34,588 nt of DNA from a bacterium (GTDB lineage Bacteria > Vulcanimicrobiota > Xenobia > Xenobiales > JADMJV01). The first letter of the stretch is position 1. Every line of letters starts with the position of its first letter. The notes under the pieces were generated by a model. It ran no database searches. It was not told where the DNA came from and saw only the letters and a program-made list of their open reading frames with translations. The translations under genes were made by a program, and so were the position numbers. The stretch spans positions 1-34,588 of the forward strand of contig JAFEBA010000128.1 of the NCBI GenBank assembly GCA_018266105.1, given 5' to 3'. This document shows, piece by piece, positions 17,026 through 25,814 of this stretch.

Positions 17026-18129
17026 GTGAACAGTATCGGAAACATAAACCCTCTGCTTGGCGTTCAGGCTCCAGGTGGCCTCCGACCAGCCCCTGCTCTC
17101 AAGCAGGAGCAGTCGGGTCCAAGTGACGGACTGACGGGTAGCGTTACCGCGGGTCTGCCTGGCCGCCCTCAGTTTCCGACCCTGGCTCAGATCCCCGAGG
17201 AGCCGGTCAAAGTACCTGAACTGGAAACAGCCGTGACTCCCAGAGAACTTCCAACCATCAGCGATGAGCAGCGCCTGCTGCAGCCTGGGGCCGTGATTTG
17301 GGAGCTTCAACCTGGTTGGGGTCATACCAAGGCTCGGACCCAACCCGGTAAAGATTACCCTTCGCGTGGCAACCCACCTCAAAGCTGGTCGCAAGCGGAC
17401 GAGAATTACCACCCCACCTTTTACGAGGCCCCCATTTTGGCCACTCAGCCTGCCTGGGCCGATCCGGCCGATATGCAGGAAGCCTTAGGTAAGCGCGAGC
17501 TCCAAAGCTACGAATCTCAGCAATTGAAGGGCCCGAACGGAGAGCCCCTCAACCCCCGCGGACCGACCGGCATCCACGGTCGCGGGTTGCTGGGCAAGTT
17601 CGGCGCGAACTTCGCCGCTGACCCCATCGTAACCCGCATCAATCCTGAGACCGGCAAGCTGGAAATGATCGCCATCGTACGCGAAGATCTCCATCAGGTG
17701 GCCATCCCGGGCGGCATGGTGGACCCTGGCGAGAAAGTGTCCGGCACGCTGGCTCGCGAGCTTTGTGAAGAAACCCTCGGCAAGGAAGAGCACGGTGGCA
17801 CGACGATGCAGGAGGCTCAGCTGCAGCAAATGTTTGAGCGAGCCACCCCCGTCTATCAGGGATATGTAGACGATCCACGGAATACAGATAACGCCTGGAT
17901 GGAAACACAGGCTTTTCATCTTCACCTGACGGCTGAGGAAGCCAGTCAGCTAGATTTAAGGAAAGGCAGCGACGCTGCGGCCGTGAGCTGGGCCCCCATC
18001 AGCGCCGAGAGTTTGAGTGAAATGTATGGCTCTCACGGAGCGTTCGTGAAGCAAGCGGTGCTGCTCTGGCAACAAGAAACAGGACTGGTGATAGGTCAAG
18101 ATGGCACCGTTGGTCGGCCGGGCTCATAG
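17026..18129 (+). CDS. NUDT9-type ADP-ribose pyrophosphatase (Nudix)
   Basis: 367 residues from GTG with GAGGAG six bases upstream. NUDT9-type enzymes hydrolyse ADP-ribose to AMP and ribose 5-phosphate. The match is specific: HGRGLLGKFG, NFAADPIVTR, AIPGGMVDPGEKVSGTL and GYVDDPRNTDNAWMETQAF closely resemble NUDT9 and the NUDT9-homology domain of TRPM2. The Nudix box is intact: G230, E236, R244, E245, E248, E249. An N-terminal NUDT9-like cap (about 85-185) is also present. Ahead of that, about 60 residues form a Pro/Gly-rich low-complexity tag. No signal peptide is seen. The last 29 bases overlap the first pilin-like gene. Confidence 0.9.
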   Translation: MNSIGNINPLLGVQAPGGLRPAPALKQEQSGPSDGLTGSVTAGLPGRPQFPTLAQIPEEPVKVPELETAVTPRELPTISDEQRLLQPGAVIWELQPGWGHTKARTQPGKDYPSRGNPPQSWSQADENYHPTFYEAPILATQPAWADPADMQEALGKRELQSYESQQLKGPNGEPLNPRGPTGIHGRGLLGKFGANFAADPIVTRINPETGKLEMIAIVREDLHQVAIPGGMVDPGEKVSGTLARELCEETLGKEEHGGTTMQEAQLQQMFERATPVYQGYVDDPRNTDNAWMETQAFHLHLTAEEASQLDLRKGSDAAAVSWAPISAESLSEMYGSHGAFVKQAVLLWQQETGLVIGQDGTVGRPGS

Positions 18130-18523
18130 GGGAGCCACTCTCTCCGAAGTCGCCCTCGGCACCTTCATTTTCGCGGTTTTTTCGCTGGGTGTTCTGGCAC
18201 TATTGATTCGTTGCAATCAGCTCAGTCATCAGGATAAGTCTCTGAGCCAGGTCAATACGCTGAGTGAGGGCCTGATGGAAGAACTGGTCATGTTGGCGCG
18301 CAGCGAGGACGGCTTTCAGAAGCTGGCCAGCCAGAGCCTGCGGCCCGCCAACGACCCGGATTATGTCTATGCGGTGGATGTCAGCTCCGCAATGAGCGGA
18401 CTGAAGAAGGTTACTTTGCTTCTCTATTACCACGACTCTCAGGGTAGCCCGGCAGCCATCGATACCGCTCGCCCCAACTTGGGATTGGCCGTCTGTTTGG
18501 GAACGGCCCTGGAGCAGCCGTGA
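18101..18523 (+). CDS. Minor pilin / pseudopilin, PilV- or GspI-like
   Basis: 140 residues. The prepilin peptidase site is G11-A12-T-L-S-E16, with Glu at mature position 5, followed by a hydrophobic helix (VALGTFIFAVFSLGVLALL). Mature pilins assemble in the inner membrane into a pilus or type II pseudopilus. The small C-terminal domain (YVYAVDVSSA, KKVTLLLYY) suits a PilV/GspI-like subunit. The ATG lies inside the end of the Nudix gene, and the stop overlaps the next gene by four bases. Class is by position and size, not by a diagnostic motif. Confidence 0.78.
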   Translation: MAPLVGRAHRGATLSEVALGTFIFAVFSLGVLALLIRCNQLSHQDKSLSQVNTLSEGLMEELVMLARSEDGFQKLASQSLRPANDPDYVYAVDVSSAMSGLKKVTLLLYYHDSQGSPAAIDTARPNLGLAVCLGTALEQP

Positions 18524-19155
18524 AAAGAGGCTTTAGCGTGGCCGAGGTGCTGATCGCCGGCAGTTTGATGCTGGGCCTGATGATTACGGCAGAAGCGACC
18601 GTTCGCTACTTGTGGCAGAACAATCTACGGCTGCGCGACGGGTTGGGCACGCGCCAGCAGGTTCGTCATTTTTACCTGCAGTTGCGCCGCGATCTGCGCT
18701 CGGCCAGCTATCTTTTTCTCGGTTACAACGGCACTTTGATGGGGGAGCACGTGGTTGTTCCCTCGGCCGGGGCCAGCGGCAGCTCTCTTCTTTTCGCCAT
18801 TCCCAGCGACGATAGCGCCGATACCGAATACACTGTTTGCCTGCTCACTCCTCGGCTACGTTCTCAATACGACGCCAACAATCCCCAGGCGCGCGAGATC
18901 CTTTACCATCGATTTAAATCGGTTCGCTCCACCCCTCCCAATACCCCAGGGGGACTTCTGCCGGGCTCTCTGCCTCAGGGTACCAGCCGTGTCTTTGACT
19001 GCTACCTGGCGCCCGGATCCGCCGGTTTCAATCTCAAGGTCACTCCCAACGCCGCGGGGGTTCAGGTGGTGACTCAGTTTCTGGTCAATCCTCAGCGCGG
19101 CAATCCGGTCACAGAGCGTTACGATGCTTTCTTCACTCTGAGGAATAACGTATGA
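18520..19155 (+). CDS. Minor pilin, PilW- or GspJ-like
   Basis: 211 residues from GTG in a GTGA overlap with the preceding stop. The N terminus MKRG-FSVAEVLIAGSLMLGLM has a leader of four residues and Glu at mature position 5. It continues with a long amphipathic helix containing QVRHFYLQLRRDLRSASYLFL, which resembles the 'l..dlr.A..i' helix of PilW/GspJ subunits. Two Cys (near 107 and 165) could form a disulfide in the periplasmic domain. It forms a coupled group with its neighbours on both sides. Confidence 0.82.
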   Translation: MKRGFSVAEVLIAGSLMLGLMITAEATVRYLWQNNLRLRDGLGTRQQVRHFYLQLRRDLRSASYLFLGYNGTLMGEHVVVPSAGASGSSLLFAIPSDDSADTEYTVCLLTPRLRSQYDANNPQAREILYHRFKSVRSTPPNTPGGLLPGSLPQGTSRVFDCYLAPGSAGFNLKVTPNAAGVQVVTQFLVNPQRGNPVTERYDAFFTLRNNV

Positions 19156-21014
19156 AGCGCGGTTTCCTTTTGGCGGCCATGCTGGCCATGATCCCGGCCG
19201 CGCTGATCTTGATGTTCACGCTCAGCTCCAGCTTGATCAGTCAGAGCAGCCAGACCACCCTGGCCATCCGCAAAAACAAGTCCTTCTACCTTTGTCAGGC
19301 GGGCATGGCCACGGCCTTTCAAATTTTCGGCCTCAACAACAATTGCGGTCATACCCACGAGAGCGATGGTGTGACGATCTCCACCGACCCTTTAAAGCCC
19401 TACGGAACCAGCGACCTCAGTCTCGATCACGGATGGTACCGCTGGAGCTGGAATCCGGGCGACCCGATCAGCAAGTCTTATACCCGCAGTGGAAACTACG
19501 AGACCTATCGATTTAAGGTCTGGCTGCCCACGCCCAATAGCTGGAAGATCCAGTGCGAAGCCACCGTGGACAGCGTGGTTTCCACCCAGGAGATGGGCGG
19601 CAATCTCTCGCTGCTGTATGACTACATGGTGTTTGACAACGGAGATAGTTCGGACTTCAGCCGGGCCGAACAGCACAAAGTGACCGGTAAAATCCACGCC
19701 AACGGGAACCTCTATCTGCGTCCCTGGTCGACCGAGGGATTTCGCATCGATATTCCCCTTCTGGGCATTCATCGAGTGATGCTGGAGAAGGTGCAGCCGG
19801 CCAACCTGGATATCGACGCCAGCGAGATTAGCAGCGCCAAGCGCATCATCCGCTTTCAAGACAATTTGGGCAACCCCGACCCCGGCGGCAACGTGCATAT
19901 CAGTAACTCGGCCATCGGCTTGGGGCCAACCTGGATGGAGGGCAGGGACCAGGGGGCGGCCGGCCAGGGGAATGCCTTCGATAGCTACAATACCAACTGG
20001 CGCAGCACGGCTGTGTCTAAATACCAGGGCACAGTCACCGATAGCGAGCTGGGGGCTAAGAAGCAAACCATGCCTCAGCGCGGAGCCCTGGAGCCCAACG
20101 GTTATTACGATCAGCGGGCGGGAATGCATATCGATAGCTCTTTCAGCACCGCCGGGATCAGCAACAAAACCTTCTACAACCAGAGTGAGAACCGCGAGGT
20201 CACGGTTAAAGAACTGGATATAGCCGCCATGGCGGCCGCCCACACCTTGCCGGCCAACGGAATTATTTACAGTGAGGTGCCGATTCGTCTGGTCAACGCC
20301 CAAAAGCTTCCGGGCAAGTTGACGGTGGCCTCGCAGGCCACCATTTACACCAAGGGTGATTTTAATAAGGACAACCCGGACGGTTCAGGACCGGGCCAGC
20401 ATCAAGCCGCTTCTTTGCTGACCACCGATCGCATCTATCCGCTCACCAGCAGTTTCTCAGATGCCGCCTCCTACAGTTATCCAGATCCAGGAACCGTGAT
20501 CGGGCCTGGACCGCCCGAGGCCCACGATCCGCCGCTCTTTGCGGGTGATGACCCCGATGTGCTGGAACTGAATGCGGCCCGCATGGATGGGGTGCCCAGC
20601 GCGGATGAGCGGGCCTGGGTCAACGATCCGGCCAACCCTTACTATGTGCCTGGAGAGTTCACTCACCCGCTCACCGGCCACAAGATGGGAGTCAAGCAAA
20701 TACCCGATTCGGCCGACCCTTCCCATGCGGGCTTGAAGGTGGCTTATCCAGATGGTGACGATTTGCTGGAAAACCTCCAGCAGGTGACTTTGAAGTTTCG
20801 AGGCACCATCAGCCACGCCCGCAACGCCAGGATGGCCAGGTTTGACAATTCCGACGCCAACACGCCTGGAGTCACTCCCTGGGTGATCAAGAACTCCTAC
20901 ATCCCACCCAAGCGGCGCTCGTTTGAGCAGGACCCTTTGCTGGCTTCGCCCACCAACGGGCCGCCATTGGCGCCGAGAGCCGCTCGCAAACTTTACTGGC
21001 GCGAGGTGCACTAG
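19152..21014 (+). CDS. PilX-like pilus-associated membrane protein
   Basis: 620 residues, starting in an ATGA overlap. The N terminus MKRGFLLAAMLAMIPAALILMF is pilin-like but has no Glu at position 5, as in PilX-type proteins that stay membrane anchored. The large exported part includes NGIIYSEVPIRLVNAQKLPG and LTVASQATIYTKGDFN, the same style as 'polymer-forming' pilus-associated proteins where a beta-solenoid-like repeat ends in 'I...GN'. It is much larger than PilX of Pseudomonas. Probably a pilus-tip or surface component. No domain of known enzymatic role is seen. Confidence 0.7.
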   Translation: MKRGFLLAAMLAMIPAALILMFTLSSSLISQSSQTTLAIRKNKSFYLCQAGMATAFQIFGLNNNCGHTHESDGVTISTDPLKPYGTSDLSLDHGWYRWSWNPGDPISKSYTRSGNYETYRFKVWLPTPNSWKIQCEATVDSVVSTQEMGGNLSLLYDYMVFDNGDSSDFSRAEQHKVTGKIHANGNLYLRPWSTEGFRIDIPLLGIHRVMLEKVQPANLDIDASEISSAKRIIRFQDNLGNPDPGGNVHISNSAIGLGPTWMEGRDQGAAGQGNAFDSYNTNWRSTAVSKYQGTVTDSELGAKKQTMPQRGALEPNGYYDQRAGMHIDSSFSTAGISNKTFYNQSENREVTVKELDIAAMAAAHTLPANGIIYSEVPIRLVNAQKLPGKLTVASQATIYTKGDFNKDNPDGSGPGQHQAASLLTTDRIYPLTSSFSDAASYSYPDPGTVIGPGPPEAHDPPLFAGDDPDVLELNAARMDGVPSADERAWVNDPANPYYVPGEFTHPLTGHKMGVKQIPDSADPSHAGLKVAYPDGDDLLENLQQVTLKFRGTISHARNARMARFDNSDANTPGVTPWVIKNSYIPPKRRSFEQDPLLASPTNGPPLAPRAARKLYWREVH

Positions 21015-21075
21015 GCGAGGCTGGCTGGCGGCTGGCTAGCAGGATTTCCCAAACCAACCACCCAAGCCAAACTCT

Positions 21076-22803
21076 GTGGTTATTCTCGGGATCAACGAAG
21101 GCATCAACAGCTCGGTGGTGGTTTGCGATAACGGTCAGATTCGTTTCGCACTTCAGGAAGAGCGCATCAATCGGAAGAAAGAGCATGTTGGCTTTCCCCA
21201 TCAGGCTCTGGATTTCACCCTCAAGCATCTGGGTCTGCACCCCCAAGATATCGAGGCCGTCTGCCTTTCGAATCTGAAGAGTCCCGGTTTCACCAAGGAA
21301 GAGTTCCATGCCAACTACCAGCGTAATGCCGAGCAGAGCATTGAGGAGTTGACCAAAAAGCCGGGAACCTGGGAGAAGATCAAGCATACCCGTCTCACTC
21401 CTGAGCGCAAGAAAGCGGAGCCCCCTGATCCCACCAACCTTAAGGTGGAGGGCTTTCTAGCCGATCACGGCCTGGGCCAGCGGCCGCTGGTGCGCACCCA
21501 TCACCACCTGAACCACGCCGCCAGTGCCTACTTCGGCCTGCGACAAAACCCCAAGGACCCTCACCTGGTGGTTACGCTGGATGGTGGGGGAGACGACGCC
21601 TGCGCTCACGTTTACGTAGGCGAAGAGGGACGCCTGAACTTGCTGGCGGCCACTCCTTATGGTCACTCGTTAGGCAACCTTTATTCGCGGGTCACTCATT
21701 TTATGGGCATGACCCCCCACGAGCACGAGTATAAGCTCATGGGCCTGGCTGCCTATGCCAAACGGGACTACTGCCAGAAGTGGATCGACCAGTTCCATCA
21801 GTATCTCGAAGTGGATGAGCTCCGCTTCCATTGCAAGCTACCGGTCGGAACCGGACACTGCGCTCCCTTCCTGGCCCGCGACTTCCAACGCGTGCGCTTT
21901 GATAACCTGGCCGGGGCGCTGCAGTTTTTTACCGAAGAAATGCTGGTCGAGTGGATCAGCAAATTGGTCCGCAAGACCGGCATTCCCAGGGTGGTTTGCG
22001 CCGGTGGCGTGTTTATGAATGTCAAGGCCAACCAGCGCCTGGCGGCTTTGCCGGAGGTCAGCTATTTCGACGTCTTTCCCTCCTGCGGAGACGAGACCTT
22101 GCCCTTCGGCGCGGTCTGGGCCTATCACGCCGAGCGCGCGGCCGATCATGGCTCCGGCATTCAGTTTGAGACCTTTTGCCTGGGTCCTAAGGCCGACTAC
22201 GACCTGGAGCTGGCCCGACAGAAGTACCCCGGACTCAAGCTGCAGAAGCTGGAGGAACCGGACAAGACCATCGCTCAGTTGATCGCCGGGGGCACAGTGG
22301 TGGCTCGAGCTCGCGGAGCCATGGAGTTTGGAGCACGCGCCCTGGGTAATCGCACCATCACCGCGGACCCCTCCGACTTGCGGATCATTCCGGTGATCAA
22401 CAAGATGATCAAGCAACGCGATTTCTGGATGCCTTTTGCGCCCGCCATTTTGCTGCCCGACGCGGCCCGCTATCTGCACCTGCCGCATTCGTTGCCGCCC
22501 CGGCTGTCACCATTTATGATGCACACCTTCGATTCCACCGAACACCGCGACGAGTATCAGGCCGGGGTTCACGCTTACGACCAGACCTCGCGCGCGCAAA
22601 TCGTGAATCCCAAGAGTAACCCCGAGTTCTATCAGTTGATCGAGCACTTTAAGGCGATCCGGGGCAAGGGAGTGGTTTTGAACACCTCCTTCAATTTGCA
22701 CGGATTGCCGATTGTTATGGGTGCTTGCGATGCTTTCGAGGTGCTTACCGGTTCGGACCTCACCCACCTGGTGCTTGAGGATCAGCTCGTCACCAAGGCA
22801 TGA
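21076..22803 (+). CDS. O-carbamoyltransferase (NodU/CmcH/TobZ family)
   Basis: 575 residues from GTG. The family transfers carbamoyl from carbamoyl phosphate, with ATP, onto sugar or antibiotic hydroxyls. Features: N-terminal LGINEGINSSVVV and FALQEERINRKKEHVGFP; the metal-binding region HHHLNHAASAYF (near 140); TLDGGGDDACAHV; GGVFMNVKANQRL (near 311); and the C-terminal YrdC/Sua5-like half with ARGAMEFGARALGNRTI and VLNTSFNLHG. All are as expected for an active enzyme. No clear ribosome site is seen. A 61-base gap with GGCTGGC repeats separates it from the pilin genes. The acceptor is unknown, probably a glycan given its coupled glycosyltransferase. Confidence 0.92.
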   Translation: MVILGINEGINSSVVVCDNGQIRFALQEERINRKKEHVGFPHQALDFTLKHLGLHPQDIEAVCLSNLKSPGFTKEEFHANYQRNAEQSIEELTKKPGTWEKIKHTRLTPERKKAEPPDPTNLKVEGFLADHGLGQRPLVRTHHHLNHAASAYFGLRQNPKDPHLVVTLDGGGDDACAHVYVGEEGRLNLLAATPYGHSLGNLYSRVTHFMGMTPHEHEYKLMGLAAYAKRDYCQKWIDQFHQYLEVDELRFHCKLPVGTGHCAPFLARDFQRVRFDNLAGALQFFTEEMLVEWISKLVRKTGIPRVVCAGGVFMNVKANQRLAALPEVSYFDVFPSCGDETLPFGAVWAYHAERAADHGSGIQFETFCLGPKADYDLELARQKYPGLKLQKLEEPDKTIAQLIAGGTVVARARGAMEFGARALGNRTITADPSDLRIIPVINKMIKQRDFWMPFAPAILLPDAARYLHLPHSLPPRLSPFMMHTFDSTEHRDEYQAGVHAYDQTSRAQIVNPKSNPEFYQLIEHFKAIRGKGVVLNTSFNLHGLPIVMGACDAFEVLTGSDLTHLVLEDQLVTKA

Positions 22804-24059
22804 AAAAGGTCGCCCTTTTCGTCTTCAACACCGCCAACGGCGATCTCCGCACTCATCGGCAGGCTCGCCTGCTGGCTCAGAACGGCTTTGAGGTAAGGGT
22901 TTATTGCTTTCTGGAGCCGGGTTTGCCGCAAAGGGAAGAGCGAGCTGGATATTTGATCTGTAGAGAAGATCAGCGCAGCCGGACCACTCGCTTCTTCGAT
23001 GATCAGTTGCTGCGCAAGCTGAAGCGACCCAAGCCCCCCAAGCCCTCCAGCCAGCCTTTGCCCGAAATGCCGGTCGATCGTCCGCCCGTACGGCCTTGCC
23101 CGCCCCCGCCGCCGCGCAATTTGCCAGAGGGCTTCTTGCCGGGGGAGGAAGACTATCTCAACTATGTGGCTCGCATCAACCAAGTTTGGGCCCGTGAAGC
23201 CAGCACCTGGAAACCTGATCTGTGCCACGCACAGGATCTGGACGCGCTCCAGGCCGCCTACGACACGGCCCGGGCCTGCGGTGCCAGGTTAATTCTGGAT
23301 CAGCATGAGTTATGGACGGACCAACCGTTCATTCGTTCCCAGGCCACTGTGCGCTACTGGGACCAACTCGAAGCTCGGCTGGTGCCCCACTGCCAGGCCC
23401 TGCTCACCGTCAGCCGTCCGTTCGCGGAAGTGCTGGAGCGCAAACTGGGGCGTGAAGTTTTGGTGCTGCACAACTGTCAGGAATATCAACCGCGGCCCCC
23501 GCGCAAAGCACGTCAGGGTCGGCCGATGGCCATCTATCAAGGGGTCTTCGGTATTGACCGGGGTCTGGAGCAACTGATCGCTTCCGCTCGCTACCAGAAC
23601 GAGGTGGTGATTGGTCTGCGCGGGTTCGGCTCGGCTCAGTCCGGCCTGGAGCACTTGGCCCAAGGGCTTGACAATGTGGTGATTCTGCCGCGCTGTGCTC
23701 CCGAGGAGATGATCGAGCGCGCGGCCGAGGCGGACCTGGGTGTGATTCCCTTTTTGCCCACCTGTCTCAATCATTACCTCAACACACCTAACAAACTGTT
23801 CGAGTTTATGCTGGCCGGTCTGCCCATCGCAGCTGCGGATCTTCCCGACTTAAAGAACTTTATCCAGGGCGAACAGATCGGTTGCTTGTTTGATCCGTTC
23901 AGTCCCAGCGACATCGCACGGGGCATCTTGGAACTTTGGAACGATCCAGATCGTGAGGCCAAAGGTGCGAGGGCCCACGAAGCATGTAGGCGGCGCTGGA
24001 ACTGGGAAAGGGAGAGCAAGACCATGTTGGAGCTTTATAATACTTTGGCCGGCCTGTAA
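22800..24059 (+). CDS. GT4-type glycosyltransferase with Pro-rich insert
   Basis: 419 residues, ATGA overlap with the carbamoyltransferase. The C-terminal domain has GIDRGLEQLI, GFGSAQSGLEHL and PNKLFEFMLAGLPIAAADLP, typical of GT4 (GT-B) enzymes that use a nucleotide sugar as donor. A Pro-rich insert lies at about residues 77-114, between the first Rossmann strands, with a run of five Pro. There is no signal peptide. With the carbamoyltransferase it may build and decorate a surface polysaccharide or glycoprotein. Confidence 0.88.
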   Translation: MKKVALFVFNTANGDLRTHRQARLLAQNGFEVRVYCFLEPGLPQREERAGYLICREDQRSRTTRFFDDQLLRKLKRPKPPKPSSQPLPEMPVDRPPVRPCPPPPPRNLPEGFLPGEEDYLNYVARINQVWAREASTWKPDLCHAQDLDALQAAYDTARACGARLILDQHELWTDQPFIRSQATVRYWDQLEARLVPHCQALLTVSRPFAEVLERKLGREVLVLHNCQEYQPRPPRKARQGRPMAIYQGVFGIDRGLEQLIASARYQNEVVIGLRGFGSAQSGLEHLAQGLDNVVILPRCAPEEMIERAAEADLGVIPFLPTCLNHYLNTPNKLFEFMLAGLPIAAADLPDLKNFIQGEQIGCLFDPFSPSDIARGILELWNDPDREAKGARAHEACRRRWNWERESKTMLELYNTLAGL

Positions 24060-24094
24060 CAAAACGATTACCCCCTGGCCACTCCTGCCGCCTA
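24055..24094 (+). promoter_or_regulatory. Upstream motif pair, second copy
   Basis: TGTAACAAAAC (24055-24065, its TAA is the stop of the glycosyltransferase) and CTGCCGCCTA (24085-24094) repeat the pair seen at 9621-9661, with nearly equal spacing. TATCAT (24093-24098) could act as a -10 box. The pair lies 80 bases upstream of the second protease start. Confidence 0.4.
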
Positions 24095-24121
24095 TCATGC
24101 GATGGGGTCTTATACACAAAG

Positions 24122-24134
24122 GAGTTTCAAACTC
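24122..24134 (+). promoter_or_regulatory. Palindrome overlapping the ribosome site of protease 2
   Basis: GAGTTTCAAACTC is a perfect inverted repeat around one central base. It includes the GAG of the AAAGGAG ribosome site and ends directly before the GTG at 24135. It could be an operator or a small hairpin limiting ribosome access. Confidence 0.35.
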
Positions 24135-25805
24135 GTGGTACTTTGCGCTGCCGCCTCTCAATTCAGCCGTCCAGTGGCTATCAAAAATCAGCCGCCGACG
24201 CAGCAGCCTCCCGCTGAAACGACACCGCCGCCGGCAGACACGGTCAAAGTTACCGCCTATCTGCAGGACCCCTGGGTGGCTCAGGCGGTTGTTCGCGAGA
24301 TACCACGACAAACGGTTGGGACCGAACTGGCCAATGGTCGTGTTCAGATCACCGACCTTCGCCCCAAAGCCACCCCGGATCAAGCCGGCAATTTCATGAT
24401 GCAGCCCGGGAGCGACGGTGATTCCCAGGTGAATGCTCAAGTGGTGACCAGCAATACGCTGGATATGTGGCAAAATTATCGTAAAGGTCCTATTGAATGG
24501 TCCTTTGGCAGTCCTATCCTGGACGTGGTTCCGCACAAGAAAGAAGGAATGAACGCCTACTATTCGCGCTGGGAAGGCTCCACCAACTTCTTTTTCCAGG
24601 ATTCCCCCCAGCTCAACACCACGGTCAAAACAGCGAACTCTCTGGATGTGGTGGCTCACGAAACGGGCCACGGCATTCTGGATGGAATGAAGCCTGGTTA
24701 CCTGGGAACCAATGATCGCGAGACCGGAGCTTTTCATGAGGCCTTCGGTGACTGCAGCGCCATGCTGGCCACTCTGCAGGATGCCGAGATGCGCGACAAG
24801 ATTATCCAACAGACCGGAGGCGATCTGAGCAAGCCCAACGCTCTGGCATGGCTGGCCGAGGAGTTCGGTAAGGCTCGCCGCCTGGCCAACGATGATCCAA
24901 GCGACGATGACCGGGCCTGGCTACGCAACGCCCAGAACTCTTTCACCTACGTGAAGCCCGAGACGCTGGGCGATGGCCGCGGCGATGATGAGCATCTCGG
25001 CGGTGAGATCCATAGTTTTGGACGCCTGTGGGCGGGAGCGTTCTATGACTGTCTGAAGGTGACCTACGAAGATGGTCTGGCCCAGAACATGGCCCCCGCT
25101 CAGGCACTCAAGTATGCCGCCGACACTCTGGGGCCGCTCTTCGCGCGGGCCGTTGACCACGCTCCAGCCAGCCGCGGCCGGTTCAAGGATATGGGACTGC
25201 AGTTGATCCAGGCCGACAAGGAGACCAACAATGGCCACCTCGGCGAGGGATTCAAGAAGGTCTTCCTGGACCGCAAAATCATCTCTCCCAAGGATTTGCA
25301 GAGCGAGGCCGACCGTCGTCAGAACCTGCCGAAGTTAACAGTTGATCATGACTTTGGGTCGAAATCCGAGGCGGCTGCTTTCGTGAACGCCCGGGCGGCT
25401 CAGTTGGGTCTTCCCCAAGGTGTGCAACTCTCCACCGCATCCATGTCGATCAATCAGAAGGGCGAGCAGGTCGTGAACCTGCTTTACCAGCGCAATGTGC
25501 CCGTGACCGTGCCGGGCCTCGAAGGTCTCACGACCGACGTCAACGGCGGCGTCACGCTGGTCTTCGACGCCCAGGGCAAACTCAGCGAATTCCACCATTC
25601 GGGCGTCACCTCGGAGACGGTTCAGGACGAGATGGAGGGCATTGCATACTTGCAGCGCAAGTCTCAGATCCTGGAGGACGAGCGTCGCGGTATGCTGTTT
25701 ACTCGGGATGACGGTAAGCCTTACCTGGCGGTGGTGCGAGACGGCAAGCTGGTGCGTGTCCCCTCCAGCGCCTGCGATTGCGGCTGCTGTTCTAAGTGTA
25801 GCTAA
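24135..25805 (+). CDS. M4/M36-like zinc metalloprotease, paralog 2, Cys-rich tail
   Basis: 556 residues from GTG, chosen because AAAGGAG lies ten bases upstream; the frame is also open from an ATG at 24102. Zinc ligands are H175-E-T-G-H179 in VVAHETGHGILD and E202 in FHEAFGD, with D206 matching the M4 NEAxSD motif. H293 in GEIHSFGRLWAGAFYD matches the third catalytic block of M4/M36. It is paralogous to the gene at 9715. Extra features are a Pro/Thr-rich N terminus and a C-terminal Cys cluster (CDCGCCSKCS, last ten residues or so) that could bind a metal or cross-link. No signal peptide is seen. Confidence 0.85.
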   Translation: MVLCAAASQFSRPVAIKNQPPTQQPPAETTPPPADTVKVTAYLQDPWVAQAVVREIPRQTVGTELANGRVQITDLRPKATPDQAGNFMMQPGSDGDSQVNAQVVTSNTLDMWQNYRKGPIEWSFGSPILDVVPHKKEGMNAYYSRWEGSTNFFFQDSPQLNTTVKTANSLDVVAHETGHGILDGMKPGYLGTNDRETGAFHEAFGDCSAMLATLQDAEMRDKIIQQTGGDLSKPNALAWLAEEFGKARRLANDDPSDDDRAWLRNAQNSFTYVKPETLGDGRGDDEHLGGEIHSFGRLWAGAFYDCLKVTYEDGLAQNMAPAQALKYAADTLGPLFARAVDHAPASRGRFKDMGLQLIQADKETNNGHLGEGFKKVFLDRKIISPKDLQSEADRRQNLPKLTVDHDFGSKSEAAAFVNARAAQLGLPQGVQLSTASMSINQKGEQVVNLLYQRNVPVTVPGLEGLTTDVNGGVTLVFDAQGKLSEFHHSGVTSETVQDEMEGIAYLQRKSQILEDERRGMLFTRDDGKPYLAVVRDGKLVRVPSSACDCGCCSKCS

Positions 25806-25814
25806 CCTCAGTGG

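Noticed and set aside
21015..21075. GGCTGGC direct repeats before the carbamoyltransferase.
   Set aside because: Only three short, imperfect copies; probably GC-rich spacer sequence rather than an array.
23850..24809. Minus-strand open frame of 319 codons across the glycosyltransferase/protease junction.
   Set aside because: It is antisense to two well supported genes and has no recognisable domain.
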